Below, one piece after another: positions 34,435 through 43,150 of a stretch of 64,000 bases of DNA. The notes under the pieces are model-generated. The model did no database searches. It was given only the letters and a program-made list of their open reading frames with translations, and was not told where the DNA came from. Within the stretch, counting starts at the first letter, position 1, and the number at the start of each line of letters is the position of its first letter. This DNA is from Oceanicola sp. 22II-s10i (lineage in GTDB: Bacteria; Pseudomonadota; Alphaproteobacteria; Rhodobacterales; Rhodobacteraceae): positions 904,501 to 968,500 of the forward strand of contig NZ_AQQU01000001.1 in the NCBI RefSeq assembly GCF_002210105.1, written 5' to 3'. The position numbers and the translations under genes were made by a program.

Positions 34435-34494
34435 GCGCGTTGCCACCCCGTCGCGACCTGCTAAAAGACCAGCGGCAGCGCAGGAGGGGGCGGC

Positions 34495-35775
34495 ATGAGT
34501 GATCCATTGGTCCTGATCGCGGGCGGCGGTATCGGCGGGCTGAGCCTCGCCCTGACGCTGCACCAGATCGGCGTGCCCTGCCGGGTCTACGAGGCGGTGC
34601 GAGAGCTGAAGCCGCTCGGTGTCGGGATCAACCTGCAGCCGAACGCCGTGCGCGAACTCTACGACCTCGGGATCGGGGCCGAGGCGCTGGATTCCGTCGG
34701 CGTGCCCGCGCGGGAATGGGCGCTGGTCGGTCTGAACGGCAACGACATCTATGCCGAACCGCGCGGCACCTACGCCGGTTACGACTGGCCGCAATATGCC
34801 GCGCACCGGGGTGCGTTCCACATGCTTATGGCGCAGACCTTCACCGACCGGGCCGGGCCGGATGCCCTGCGGCTCGGCCACAAGGTCACCGGCTATCGTC
34901 AGGACGGGGCAGGCGTCGTCGCACTGGTCGAGGGGCCGGACGGCACGGTGCACGAGGAGCGCGGCACGCTGCTGATCGGCGCGGACGGCATCCATTCCGC
35001 GATCCGGGCCCAGATGCATCCGGGCCAGCCGCCGATCCACTGGGGCGGCGCGGTGATGTGGCGGGGCACGACGCGGACCAAGCCGATCCGCACCGGATCG
35101 TCCTTCGTGGGCCTGGGCACGCACCGGCACCGCATGGTCATCTACCCGATCTCGTATCCCGACGCCGAAGGCTACGCGATGGTCAACTGGATCGCCGAGA
35201 TCACGCTGGACCCGGCCCAGGGCTGGTCCCGCACGGGCTGGTTCCGGCAGGTCGGTGTCGAGGAGGCCGCCGCGCATTTCGAGGGCTGGACCTATGACTG
35301 GCTGGACGTGCCGGGCCTGATCCGGGGCGCCGACGTGGCCTATGAGAACCCGATGATCGACCGCGATCCGATCCCCACGTGGCGCGACGGCGCGGTGGCC
35401 CTGATGGGCGACGCCGCCCATGCGATGTATCCGACCGGGTCGAACGGCGCGAGCCAGGCCATCGTGGATGCCCGCGTGATCGGGGCCAGGATGCTGGCCC
35501 ACGGTGTCACGCCGGACGCGCTGGCGGCCTATGACGACGCGCTCTGCGGTCCGATATCGCAGGTGATCCTGCGCAACCGGGGGGCGGGGCCCTTCGGCCT
35601 GCTGAACCTCGTGGACGAACGCTGTGGCGGCACGTTCGACGACATCGACGAGGTGATCCCCGAGGCCGAGCGGCGGGACTTCATGGCGGGTTACCAGAAG
35701 GCCGCGGGCTTTGCGCGTGAGGCGCTGAACGCGGCCCCGCGGACGATCCCGTCCGGCGCGACCGTGGCGGGCTGA
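34495..35775 (+). CDS. FAD-dependent monooxygenase (salicylate hydroxylase-like)
   Basis: 426 aa group A flavoprotein. FAD-binding GxGxxG is LIAGGGIGGLSLALTL (residues about 6-21). LLIGADGIHSAIR is the DG motif for FAD/NAD(P)H, and ALMGDAAHAMYPTGSNGASQAIVDA is the second FAD motif. The last region lacks the thioredoxin-like domain of phenol hydroxylases. Substrate unknown; TYDWLDVPGLIRGA and NRGAGPFGLLNLVDER are conserved in a flavin-dependent oxidoreductase subgroup common in roseobacters. Likely cotranscribed with the MaoC-like gene. Confidence 0.9.
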   Translation: MSDPLVLIAGGGIGGLSLALTLHQIGVPCRVYEAVRELKPLGVGINLQPNAVRELYDLGIGAEALDSVGVPAREWALVGLNGNDIYAEPRGTYAGYDWPQYAAHRGAFHMLMAQTFTDRAGPDALRLGHKVTGYRQDGAGVVALVEGPDGTVHEERGTLLIGADGIHSAIRAQMHPGQPPIHWGGAVMWRGTTRTKPIRTGSSFVGLGTHRHRMVIYPISYPDAEGYAMVNWIAEITLDPAQGWSRTGWFRQVGVEEAAAHFEGWTYDWLDVPGLIRGADVAYENPMIDRDPIPTWRDGAVALMGDAAHAMYPTGSNGASQAIVDARVIGARMLAHGVTPDALAAYDDALCGPISQVILRNRGAGPFGLLNLVDERCGGTFDDIDEVIPEAERRDFMAGYQKAAGFAREALNAAPRTIPSGATVAG

Positions 35776-35790
35776 ACGGTTCCGGGGGCC

Positions 35791-36300
35791 TCAGGCCTCC
35801 GCCCGAGGGCGGTGCACCTCGACATTGAACCCCTCGTCCGGCTGCGGCGTCATGAAGTGGCGCGAAATCTGGTGAAACTGTGCCTCGGTCACCGCAAAGG
35901 GGTGATCGCCCGCCGCGTTCCGGGCGCGCAGGCGCGCCAGGCACTGCTCTTCGGACACGTCCAGCAGGTGCAGCACATGCGCGGCCCCAGAGGTGTCCAG
36001 AATGCCGCGCATCCATGCCCGCGACTCGATCGTGTTCGCCTGAAAGTCGAGGACCACCGACATCCCCGCGTTCAGCAGCTCTCGGACATGCGGACCGACG
36101 ACGGATCGCAGCCGCGCGGCGCATCGCAGGTAGTCCTGAATGGTCGCCATCTGATCGCCATAGAGCCCCGCCAGCCAGTCGTCCTCGCGGATCACCACGG
36201 TGTTGTCCGCCTCGCCGAGCCTGGTGGCCAGCGTGGATTTCCCGGCGGCGATCCGTCCGCAGATCAGGTGCAGGGTCGGTTCTTGCTTGGGATTGTGCAT
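35791..36300 (-). CDS. AAA_33-type ATP-binding / kinase-like protein
   Basis: 169 aa P-loop protein of the zeta-toxin/polynucleotide-kinase-like AAA_33 family. Walker A is LICGRIAAGKSTLATRL (about residues 13-29). The Asp pair in VIREDDWLAGLYG lies where a substrate base would be activated; VVLDFQANTIESRAW and HLLDVSEEQCLARLRARN give a lid Arg cluster. It probably phosphorylates a small molecule or nucleic acid end. No antitoxin partner is visible. Convergent with the monooxygenase gene. Confidence 0.8.
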   Translation of the reverse strand: MHNPKQEPTLHLICGRIAAGKSTLATRLGEADNTVVIREDDWLAGLYGDQMATIQDYLRCAARLRSVVGPHVRELLNAGMSVVLDFQANTIESRAWMRGILDTSGAAHVLHLLDVSEEQCLARLRARNAAGDHPFAVTEAQFHQISRHFMTPQPDEGFNVEVHRPRAEA

Positions 36301-36385
36301 GGGTTGCTCCCGGTCCGTCCTTTGCCCCGCTGCCGCGCGGCCCGACAGTCCAGTAGTCCGGCGAACCGTCTTTCGCCAGAGTTGG

Positions 36386-36405
36386 CCCCGCGTCCTTGCG
36401 CGGGG
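36386..36405 (-). terminator. Hairpin after the MDR alcohol dehydrogenase
   Basis: CCCCGCG-TCCTTG-CGCGGGG, 11 bp beyond the stop of the minus-strand dehydrogenase. No U-tract follows. It also separates this gene from the kinase-like gene downstream. Confidence 0.5.
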
Positions 36406-36415
36406 TCGCAGAGGG

Positions 36416-37456
36416 TCAGAACCCTTCCAGCACGATCTTGCCCTTGGCGGTTCCTGCCTCGATCATCGCGTGGGCCTCCCGCATGTTCGCGGCATTGATC
36501 GGGCTCAGAACCTCGCTGACGGTCGTGCGCAGGCGTCCGGCGTCGATCTCGTCCGCGACGAAGGACAGCAGGCGATGCTGTTCGATCATGTCGGGCGTCC
36601 CGTGCACCGGGCGGGCGAACATGTATTCCCAGTGCAGGCTGGCCGCCTTGGTCTTCATCCCCGCCATCGGCATCGGCAGGCTGGTGTCGTCGATGGTGAC
36701 GATCCCGCCCTGCGGCCGGATCAGCTCCACCGCCGCATCCCAGTGGCGCATGTCGTTGAAGATGGCGATGTGGTCGAGATGATGAAACCCGAGCGCGCGG
36801 ACCTGCGCGACGACGTCTTCGCGGTGGCTGACGGTATGGTCCGCGCCGAGCTCTCTGGCCCAGGCGATGGTTTCCGGGCGCGAGGCGGTGGCGATCACCG
36901 TCAGCCCGGCCCGTTTGGCCAGCTGGATCGCGATGGAGCCGACACCCCCCGCGCCGCCGAACATCAGGATCGTCTGGCCGCTGTCGGCGCCGTCCCGGTC
37001 GATGCCCAGCCGGTCGAACATCGCCTCGTAGGCGGTGATGGTCGTCAGCGGCAGGGCGGCGGCCTCGGCATGGGTCAGGCTGGCGGGCTTGCGGCCGACG
37101 ATGCGCTCGTCGACCAGCTGGAACTGCTGGTTCGATCCTTGGCGGGTGATGTCGCCCGCATAATAGACTTCGTCACCGGGTGCGAAGAGGGTCACCTCCG
37201 GGCCGACCCCGGCCACCACGCCCGAGGCGTCGAACCCCAGAACGCGCGGCGGGTTCTGCACCTCGCCCGGCTGGCGCCGGACCTTGGTGTCGACGGGGTT
37301 CACGGCAACGGCGCGCACTTCGACCAGGATGTCGTGACCCTGCGGGACGGGACGCGGGAGGTCGAGATCGAGGAACGCCTCCGGGTCGTCGACCGGCAGG
37401 TGGCGCGTCAGGCCGACCGCCTTCATGGTCGCGGCGGGGGTGTGGGTGTCTGGCAT
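36416..37456 (-). CDS. Zinc-independent MDR alcohol dehydrogenase / quinone oxidoreductase
   Basis: 346 aa from ATG 37456 (MPDTHTPAATMKAVGL), preceded by GAGG at proper spacing; an in-frame ATG at 37486 is possible. Medium-chain reductase: VRAVAVNPVDTKVR, GFDASGVVAGVG, the cofactor motif LMFGGAGGVGSIAIQLAK, and HLDHIAIFNDMRHWDAAVELI of the ZADH1/YhdH-like zinc-type family without the Cys zinc cluster. Probably reduces enones or quinones with NADPH. Divergent from a LysR gene that may control it. Confidence 0.88.
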   Translation of the reverse strand: MPDTHTPAATMKAVGLTRHLPVDDPEAFLDLDLPRPVPQGHDILVEVRAVAVNPVDTKVRRQPGEVQNPPRVLGFDASGVVAGVGPEVTLFAPGDEVYYAGDITRQGSNQQFQLVDERIVGRKPASLTHAEAAALPLTTITAYEAMFDRLGIDRDGADSGQTILMFGGAGGVGSIAIQLAKRAGLTVIATASRPETIAWARELGADHTVSHREDVVAQVRALGFHHLDHIAIFNDMRHWDAAVELIRPQGGIVTIDDTSLPMPMAGMKTKAASLHWEYMFARPVHGTPDMIEQHRLLSFVADEIDAGRLRTTVSEVLSPINAANMREAHAMIEAGTAKGKIVLEGF

Positions 37457-37494
37457 CGTGAAATCCTCGGAGCCGTGGAGTTGCATCTGCGGCG

Positions 37495-37552
37495 CAAGGT
37501 AGTCCTTGCCAATGCTCCTGATAATGGGGCCTGATCCGAAGTGATACTTCGG
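37495..37552. promoter_or_regulatory. Two palindromes between the MDR and LysR genes
   Basis: CAAGG-TAGT-CCTTG (37495-37508) and CCGAAGT-GAT-ACTTCGG (37536-37552) lie in the 108-bp divergent promoter region. The second, with perfect 7-bp arms, ends 12 bp before the LysR ATG. They are candidate sites for the LysR product; function inferred from position. Confidence 0.45.
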
Positions 37553-37564
37553 CATGGGCGAACA

Positions 37565-38446
37565 ATGCTCCTCGACCAGCTCCGCCTTTTCCTGACGATC
37601 CTCGACCGTGGCTCGCTGGCCGCGGCGGCGCGGGACATGGGGCTGTCGCCTGCGACCGTGTCGGAACGGCTCGCGGCGCTGGAGGCGCATTACGGCACCC
37701 GGCTGCTGCATCGCACCACGCGGTCCTTCAGCCTGACCGAGGAGGGCCGGGCGCTGGCGGCGGGGGCGCAGCACCTGCTGGCCGAGGCCGAGGATCTGGA
37801 CGCCCGCATCCGGCTGGGCGCGGCGCGCGTGGCCGGGCCGATCCGCCTGTCGGCCCCGGCTGACCTCGGGCGCAACCGGATCGCGGCAGTTCTGGACACG
37901 TTTCAGGCCGCGCATCCGGAGGTCGAAATCGACCTGCACCTGAGTGACGGCTATGTCGACCTCGTGGCACAGGGCTTTGACCTGGCCGTGCGGTACGGCG
38001 ATCTGCAGGACAGCACGCTGATGGTGCGGCGGCTGGCCGACTGCGCCCGCCATGTCTGCGCGGCGCCCGCCTATCTCGACCGTCACGGCGTGCCGGAGCA
38101 TCCCGAGGACCTCGCACGCCACAACTGTCTGATGATGCGTTTCGGCGCGAACACCGACCGGTTCTGGCCCTTTGACATCGACGGGCGGACACGCCGGATT
38201 GCGGTGCGCGGGGACCGCACCGCCAACGACGGCGAGGCGGTGCGCCGCTGGTGCATCGACGGTCACGGGATCGCCCGGAAATCCGAGTGGGACATCGCGG
38301 GCGATCTGGCCGCGGGGCGGCTGGTGCCCCTGCTGACGGCATTCGAGACACCGCCGATCGGCCTGCAGGTCGTCTATCCCGCCGGGCGTGGCCGCATCCG
38401 CCGGATCCGCCTGTTGATCGAGGCGCTGGCGGCGGAGTTCGCCTGA
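37565..38446 (+). CDS. LysR-family transcriptional regulator
   Basis: 293 aa from ATG 37565 (MLLDQLRLFLTILDRGSL); an upstream ATG at 37541 lies inside the palindrome. HTH AAAARDMGLSPATVSERLAALEAHYGTRLLHRTTRSFSLTEEG is of the CrgA/DsdC-like group with the TTR-x-x-x-LT wing. Effector domain about 90-290. Probable regulator of the divergent MDR dehydrogenase. Confidence 0.92.
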   Translation: MLLDQLRLFLTILDRGSLAAAARDMGLSPATVSERLAALEAHYGTRLLHRTTRSFSLTEEGRALAAGAQHLLAEAEDLDARIRLGAARVAGPIRLSAPADLGRNRIAAVLDTFQAAHPEVEIDLHLSDGYVDLVAQGFDLAVRYGDLQDSTLMVRRLADCARHVCAAPAYLDRHGVPEHPEDLARHNCLMMRFGANTDRFWPFDIDGRTRRIAVRGDRTANDGEAVRRWCIDGHGIARKSEWDIAGDLAAGRLVPLLTAFETPPIGLQVVYPAGRGRIRRIRLLIEALAAEFA

Positions 38447-38453
38447 TCGGCGG

Positions 38454-39236
38454 TCAGGCCGTCGGCACCGTGCCGCCGTCGATGACCACTTCGGTCCCGG
38501 TCATCGTCCCGGCGCGATCCGAGGCGAGGAAGGCGATCAGGTTCGCGATCTCCTCCGGCGTGCTCGGCCGGCCGATGGGGATGCCGCCCAGACCTTCCAT
38601 GATGATCCGCTTGCCGCCCTCCAGGTCAGTCCCCGCCTCCTGCGCCAGACGCTCGGCCAGCCGGACCGAGGCGTCCGTTTCGATCCACCCCGGTGCCACG
38701 CGCAGCACGCGGACACCCTTGGGCGAAACCTCCTTGGACAGGCTCTTGCTGTAGACCGACAGCGCGGCTTTCGCGGCGGCGTAAGCGGTGGTCGAGGCGG
38801 GCAGCGGCATCAGGCGCTGGATCGAGGTGACGTGGATCACGACGCCCGCCCCCTGCGCGATCATGCCCGGCAGCAGCGCGCGGTCCAGCCGCACGGCGGG
38901 CATCAGGTTCAGGTCCAGCTCCGCCTGCCATTCCGCCTCGCCAAGCGCGGCGAACCCGCCACCGGGGGCCGAGGAACCGCCGAGCATGTGCACCACGATG
39001 TCCACCCCGCCCATCCGATCGCGCACGGCGGTGGCGACCGTCTCGCAGCCTTCGGGCGTCGTGAGGTCGGCGGCGACGAACATGTCGTCCGGCAGGCCCT
39101 CGGGGCGGTTGCGGGCCGTGGTCAGCACATGCGCCCCGAGGTCGCGAAACAGCGCGACGGTCGCGGCGCCTGCGCCCTGCGTCCCGCCGGTGATCAGCGC
39201 GCGACGGCCTTCGAAAGTCAGGAAGCCGGGCATCAT
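38454..39236 (-). CDS. Short-chain dehydrogenase/reductase
   Basis: 260 aa. Cofactor motif [14 protein letters not shown] (TGxxxGxG), [13 protein letters not shown]-type NxxG position, catalytic Ser in [34 protein letters not shown] with Tyr and Lys (YxxxK), and [13 protein letters not shown] at the end. NAD(P)-dependent oxidation or reduction of an unknown alcohol/ketone. The start (MMPG, 39236) overlaps the SnoaL-like stop, so the two are coupled. Confidence 0.92.
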   Translation of the reverse strand: MMPGFLTFEGRRALITGGTQGAGAATVALFRDLGAHVLTTARNRPEGLPDDMFVAADLTTPEGCETVATAVRDRMGGVDIVVHMLGGSSAPGGGFAALGEAEWQAELDLNLMPAVRLDRALLPGMIAQGAGVVIHVTSIQRLMPLPASTTAYAAAKAALSVYSKSLSKEVSPKGVRVLRVAPGWIETDASVRLAERLAQEAGTDLEGGKRIIMEGLGGIPIGRPSTPEEIANLIAFLASDRAGTMTGTEVVIDGGTVPTA

Positions 39237-39553
39237 CCGATCTCCAGCGCGGCGATCCGGTTGCCGGACAGGGCAAAGGTAAAGGTCAGCATGGCGGGAC
39301 TGCCGGGAAAGTTGCCGGTGACGCGCGCGCGGACCACGGTCCGTCCGGCGGTCTGGGTCATGTCCTGCGGTTCGGCACGATGGTCGTATTTCGCCTTGGC
39401 CTCCTGCCACCAGCGCAGGATCTGCTGGGGGCCGCGCAGCACCTGCCCCTCGTCGCGCACCTCGGCGTTCGGGGCAAAGGCGGCGGCCAGCAGCGACGCA
39501 TCCTGCGGGGCGCGGGCGGAGAAATAGGTCTGGATCGGGTCGGGCAGTGTCAT
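39233..39553 (-). CDS. SnoaL-like / NTF2-fold protein
   Basis: 106 aa cone-shaped NTF2-like fold: [43 protein letters not shown] at the N-terminus, then a beta-rich half with [34 protein letters not shown]. Such proteins bind small hydrophobic ligands and are often paired with an SDR and a LysR regulator, as here. First gene of the two-gene operon. Confidence 0.88.
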   Translation of the reverse strand: MTLPDPIQTYFSARAPQDASLLAAAFAPNAEVRDEGQVLRGPQQILRWWQEAKAKYDHRAEPQDMTQTAGRTVVRARVTGNFPGSPAMLTFTFALSGNRIAALEIG

Positions 39554-39603
39554 CGGATTGCTCCCTTCTGTTGATGCCCGAAAGGTAGGAGTGGACGATC
39601 AAC

Positions 39604-39624
39604 CCGATAAGCGGGATAAATCGG
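39604..39624. promoter_or_regulatory. LysR-type T-N11-A operator candidate
   Basis: CCGAT-N11-ATCGG: an inverted repeat with exactly the T-N11-A spacing typical of LysR recognition sites, placed in the 97-bp space between the SnoaL-SDR operon (starting 39553, minus) and the LysR gene (starting 39651, plus). Confidence 0.6.
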
Positions 39625-39650
39625 CATCTGGAGATGACAAAATCGGGACA

Positions 39651-40559
39651 ATGAAAGACGTCGGCCTGAAAACGCTGGATGCCGTTCTGGCCATCGCCCG
39701 CCGGGGCAGCTTTCGCGCCGCCGCGCTGGATCTCGACGTCTCGACCACGGCGCTGTCGCACATGATCGCACGGCTGGAGGCCGAGCTGGGCGTCCGCCTG
39801 TTCAACCGGACGACCCGCAGCGTGTCGCTGACCGATGCCGGGCGGGCCTTCATCGACCGTGTGGCGCCCGCGCTGACGGACATCCGCGCGGCGCTGGATA
39901 CCGCGCGGTCCCTGCGCGACACACCGTCCGGTCAGCTGCGCATAAACGCTTCGGTTCAGGGCGGACGGCAGATCGCGCCGCTGGTTCTGGCGTTCCTGCG
40001 GCGCTACCCCGAGATGGAGGTCGATCTGGTGACCGAGGGGCGGCTGGTCGACATCGTGGCCGAGGGCTTCGACCTCGGGGTCCGGCCGGCCGATCTGGTG
40101 GCGCGCGACATGATCGCCCTGCCGTTCGGTCCTGCGCAGCGGCACGCCGTGGTCGCCTCACCCGGATGGCTCGCTGCGAACCCGCGCCCGCTCAGCCCTG
40201 CCGACCTGCCCCTGCAGGACTGCATCCGCGTGCGCCTGCCGAACGGCGCGCTGTACCGCTGGACGTTCGAGAAGGACGGCGCGCCGGTGCTGGTCGATGC
40301 CGGGGGCCGCCTGACCATCGACGAGGCCGCGATCGCGAGGGCGGCGGTGCTGGATGGACAGGGCATCGGCTATTTCATCGAACAGGATGTGATCGACGAC
40401 ATCGCTGAGGGACGCATGGTCCGGCTGCTGGACGACTGGACACCGCCGCGTCCGGGCTTCTGCCTGTACTACCCCGGCCGCCGCAACCCCTCGGCCGGGT
40501 TCGCGGCGTTCCTGGCCATGGCGCGGCGCGGCGTGCCGGCCTCCGGACCCTCGGGCTGA
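39651..40559 (+). CDS. LysR-family transcriptional regulator
   Basis: 302 aa from ATG 39651. [48 protein letters not shown], effector domain about 90-290 with the CrgA-like block [18 protein letters not shown]. Divergent from the SnoaL-SDR operon and probably its regulator, through the T-N11-A site at 39604. An earlier frame opening at 39558 crosses that operator and is rejected. Confidence 0.92.
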   Translation: MKDVGLKTLDAVLAIARRGSFRAAALDLDVSTTALSHMIARLEAELGVRLFNRTTRSVSLTDAGRAFIDRVAPALTDIRAALDTARSLRDTPSGQLRINASVQGGRQIAPLVLAFLRRYPEMEVDLVTEGRLVDIVAEGFDLGVRPADLVARDMIALPFGPAQRHAVVASPGWLAANPRPLSPADLPLQDCIRVRLPNGALYRWTFEKDGAPVLVDAGGRLTIDEAAIARAAVLDGQGIGYFIEQDVIDDIAEGRMVRLLDDWTPPRPGFCLYYPGRRNPSAGFAAFLAMARRGVPASGPSG

Positions 40560-40593
40560 GATTGTCCAAAGGCCCGCGGCCCGTCGGTGCGGA

Positions 40594-42252
40594 TCAGCCG
40601 AAAACCGGTTCTTCGATCCTGGGAACGGCGGGGGCTGGTCGCCGTCCGATGCGCGGCACGGCGGACAGAAGCTTTCGCGTATAGGCGTGCTGCGGGTCGC
40701 GCAGGACCTGCTCGGTCAGCCCGGTCTCGACGATCTCGCCCTTGAGCATGACGGCGACACGGTGGCTGACCCGTTCGACGATCGCGATGTCGTGGCTGAT
40801 GAAGAGAAAGGACACGCCGTCGCGCTGCTGGATCTCGGCCATCAGGTCGGTGATCCGCCGCGCGTTCGACACATCGAGCGCCGAAACCGCCTCGTCCGCG
40901 ACAATGATCTGCGGGCGGACCGACAGCGCGCGGGCAATGCACAGGCGCTGCCGCTGACCGCCCGAGAACTGGTGCGGGTAGCGGTGCACGGCATCGGCGG
41001 GCAGGCCCACGCGGGCCAGCAGATCAGCCGCGAGTGCGGCGCGGTCGTCCGCTTCGGGCAGACCGTGCAGGGCGGCGGGTTCGGTGACCAGATCACGGAC
41101 GGACATGCGCGGGTTGAGCGAGGCATAGGGGTCCTGAAAGACCATCTGCATCCGCGCACGGTGCGGTTTAAGCCGTGCCGGCGACAGGCCGTCGATCCGC
41201 GCGCCCATCAGTTCGATCCGGCCCGTGGCGGGTTCGACCAGCCGCATGATCGAGCGGGCGAGCGTGGACTTGCCGCAGCCGGATTCCCCGACGAGGCCAA
41301 GCGTCTCGCCCCGGCCCAGCTCCAGCGAGACGTCGCGGACCGCGGGCGCCGGCGCCTGCCCCGAAAACAGTCCGCCGCCGAAGATCGTGGTCAGGCCCGA
41401 GACCTTCAGGACCGGCTCGGGCGCAGGAAGCGGCGCGGGCGCGCCTTCGCCAAGGCGTGGCGAGGCGGCCATCAGTTCGCGCGTGTAGGGGGCGCGGGGT
41501 GCGGAAAAGAGGTCGGCGGTGCGACCTTCCTCGACCTTGCGGCCGTCCTTCATCACCACGACGCGGTCCGCGATCTCGGACACCACGCCGAGGTCGTGGG
41601 TGATGAACAGCACCGCCATCCCCATGTCGCGCTGGAGCGCGGCGATCAGGCGCAGGATCTCGGCCTGCGTGGTGACGTCGAGCGCGGTCGTCGGTTCGTC
41701 CGCGATCAGCACCTCGGGTTCGCAGATCAGCGCCATGGCGATCATCACCCGCTGGCGCAGCCCGCCGGACAGTTCGTGCGGATACTGCCTGAGCCGCCGG
41801 TCCGGTTCCGGAATGCGGACACGATCCAATGCGGCGCGCGCCGCCTCGCGCGCCGCGGTGCCACGCAGGTTGCGGTGGAGCGCCAGAGTTTCGGCTAGTT
41901 GCGCGCCGATGGTCATCACCGGGTTGAGCGAGGTCATCGGCTCCTGAAAGATCATCGCGATCCGGTCGCCGCGCAGCGCCCTGAGCGCGGCGGGCTTCAG
42001 GCCGGTGATCTCGGCCGGGCGGTCACCGCCCAGCCGGATCGAGCCCCCGGCGATCCGCCCGCCCTCGCGTTCGATCAGGCGCAGGATGGACAGCGCGGTC
42101 GCGCTCTTGCCCGAGCCGCTTTCACCGACCAGCGCCAGCGTCTCGCCCTTGTGGATGTCGAACGACAGGCCGTGCACGGCCCCGGTGGAACCGAAGGCGA
42201 CGTGCAGGTCCCGGACCGAGAGGACGGGCGGATTGGGGGGCGTGACGGTCAT
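40594..42252 (-). CDS. Dipeptide/oligopeptide-type ABC transporter, fused double ATPase
   Basis: 552 aa with two complete nucleotide-binding domains in one chain (DppD-DppF-like fusion, as in GsiA/YejF). Domain 1: Walker A GESGSGKSATA, signature LSGGLRQRVMIAMAL, Walker B VLIADEPTTALD. Domain 2: GESGCGKSTLARS, FSGGQRQRLCIARAL, IIVADEAVSALD. Each domain has an oligopeptide-family tail (PYTRELMAASPRLG and AYTRKLLSAVPRIG). Last gene of the operon; its start overlaps the phosphoesterase stop (ATGA). Confidence 0.95.
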   Translation of the reverse strand: MTVTPPNPPVLSVRDLHVAFGSTGAVHGLSFDIHKGETLALVGESGSGKSATALSILRLIEREGGRIAGGSIRLGGDRPAEITGLKPAALRALRGDRIAMIFQEPMTSLNPVMTIGAQLAETLALHRNLRGTAAREAARAALDRVRIPEPDRRLRQYPHELSGGLRQRVMIAMALICEPEVLIADEPTTALDVTTQAEILRLIAALQRDMGMAVLFITHDLGVVSEIADRVVVMKDGRKVEEGRTADLFSAPRAPYTRELMAASPRLGEGAPAPLPAPEPVLKVSGLTTIFGGGLFSGQAPAPAVRDVSLELGRGETLGLVGESGCGKSTLARSIMRLVEPATGRIELMGARIDGLSPARLKPHRARMQMVFQDPYASLNPRMSVRDLVTEPAALHGLPEADDRAALAADLLARVGLPADAVHRYPHQFSGGQRQRLCIARALSVRPQIIVADEAVSALDVSNARRITDLMAEIQQRDGVSFLFISHDIAIVERVSHRVAVMLKGEIVETGLTEQVLRDPQHAYTRKLLSAVPRIGRRPAPAVPRIEEPVFG

Positions 42253-43094
42253 TCCGCGGCAAGCTCGGTGAAGAAGGGGGCGAGCGGCGGGGTCCAGCGG
42301 TGACGCGAGGGGGTCAGGGTCGCCTCGAAGGGATCATCGCCGAAGACTTGCCAGTGGACCTTTTCCCCGAGCGTCATCATCCCCCACGCGCGGGCGGGTT
42401 CACCGCCCGTGGTGAAGCTTTCGGTCAGGCTCTGCTGGGTGATGTGGGGGATCCCGTCGACGGTGGTGACGGTGTTCCAGTGGACGTGCCCGGCCACACA
42501 GGCAACGGGGACGCGCGCCTGCGCGATCGCGGCGCGGGCGCGGTCCGACTGCGGATAGGTGGACAGCGAGGCGTTGCGCTGGAAGTAGTAGTTGCCGATC
42601 TGGCTATGGCCCGAGAACGGGACGTGGCTGGCGACAAGCGTCGGTTTCTGGGCCCGCTGCGCCATCTGGGACAGCCACAGCAGATCGGCTTCGGGCAGGT
42701 CGAAACCGGGGCGCGGCGCGGTGCGGTTGATCTTGGAATCGGCGCGCCACAGGGCAAGCTGCCAGTCGCCGAGGTCGAGGATTTCGTGCGCCAGATCGGC
42801 CGACAGGATGTCCGCGTTCTCGGCCACGCTCAGGTTGTCGCGGTCATGGTTGCCGCAGACATGGTGCAGCGGCGCGTCGAGCCCGCACAGAACATCCGCC
42901 ACCTCGCGTTCGAGGCGGGCGTCGGACTGGCTGTCGACGTCCGAGATGCGGTCCCCGAGGTCGAGGACGAGGTCCGGCGTCTCGGCATTCGCCCAGGTGA
43001 CGAAGTCGGCCAGCAGCTGCAGCGCGGTGTCCCCGCGCTTGGTGTGCGAGGGCGCGCCGTGGTGGATGTCGGTGACGATGGCGATCCGGGTCAT
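42249..43094 (-). CDS. Metallophosphoesterase
   Basis: 281 aa calcineurin-like hydrolase. Metal motifs in order: VTDIHHG (near residue 7), LDLGDRISD, CGNHDRDN, ASHVPFSGH, VAGHVHWNT. No signal peptide, so it acts in the cytoplasm. Similar enzymes cleave phosphodiesters (glycerophosphodiesters, cyclic nucleotides). Its place inside a peptide-type ABC operon that also encodes a HAD phosphatase suggests that the imported solute is a phosphoester or becomes one. Coupled to the ATPase gene. Confidence 0.88.
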   Translation of the reverse strand: MTRIAIVTDIHHGAPSHTKRGDTALQLLADFVTWANAETPDLVLDLGDRISDVDSQSDARLEREVADVLCGLDAPLHHVCGNHDRDNLSVAENADILSADLAHEILDLGDWQLALWRADSKINRTAPRPGFDLPEADLLWLSQMAQRAQKPTLVASHVPFSGHSQIGNYYFQRNASLSTYPQSDRARAAIAQARVPVACVAGHVHWNTVTTVDGIPHITQQSLTESFTTGGEPARAWGMMTLGEKVHWQVFGDDPFEATLTPSRHRWTPPLAPFFTELAAE

Positions 43095-43150
43095 GGGTAT
43101 GGCTCCTGAAGGGGTGGGCCGGGCGCCCGATGCGCCCGGCCCGGATGGCG

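Noticed and set aside
35791-36300. Zeta-toxin of a toxin-antitoxin pair
   Set aside because: The P-loop fold is similar, but there is no small antitoxin gene next to it and the flanking genes are metabolic.
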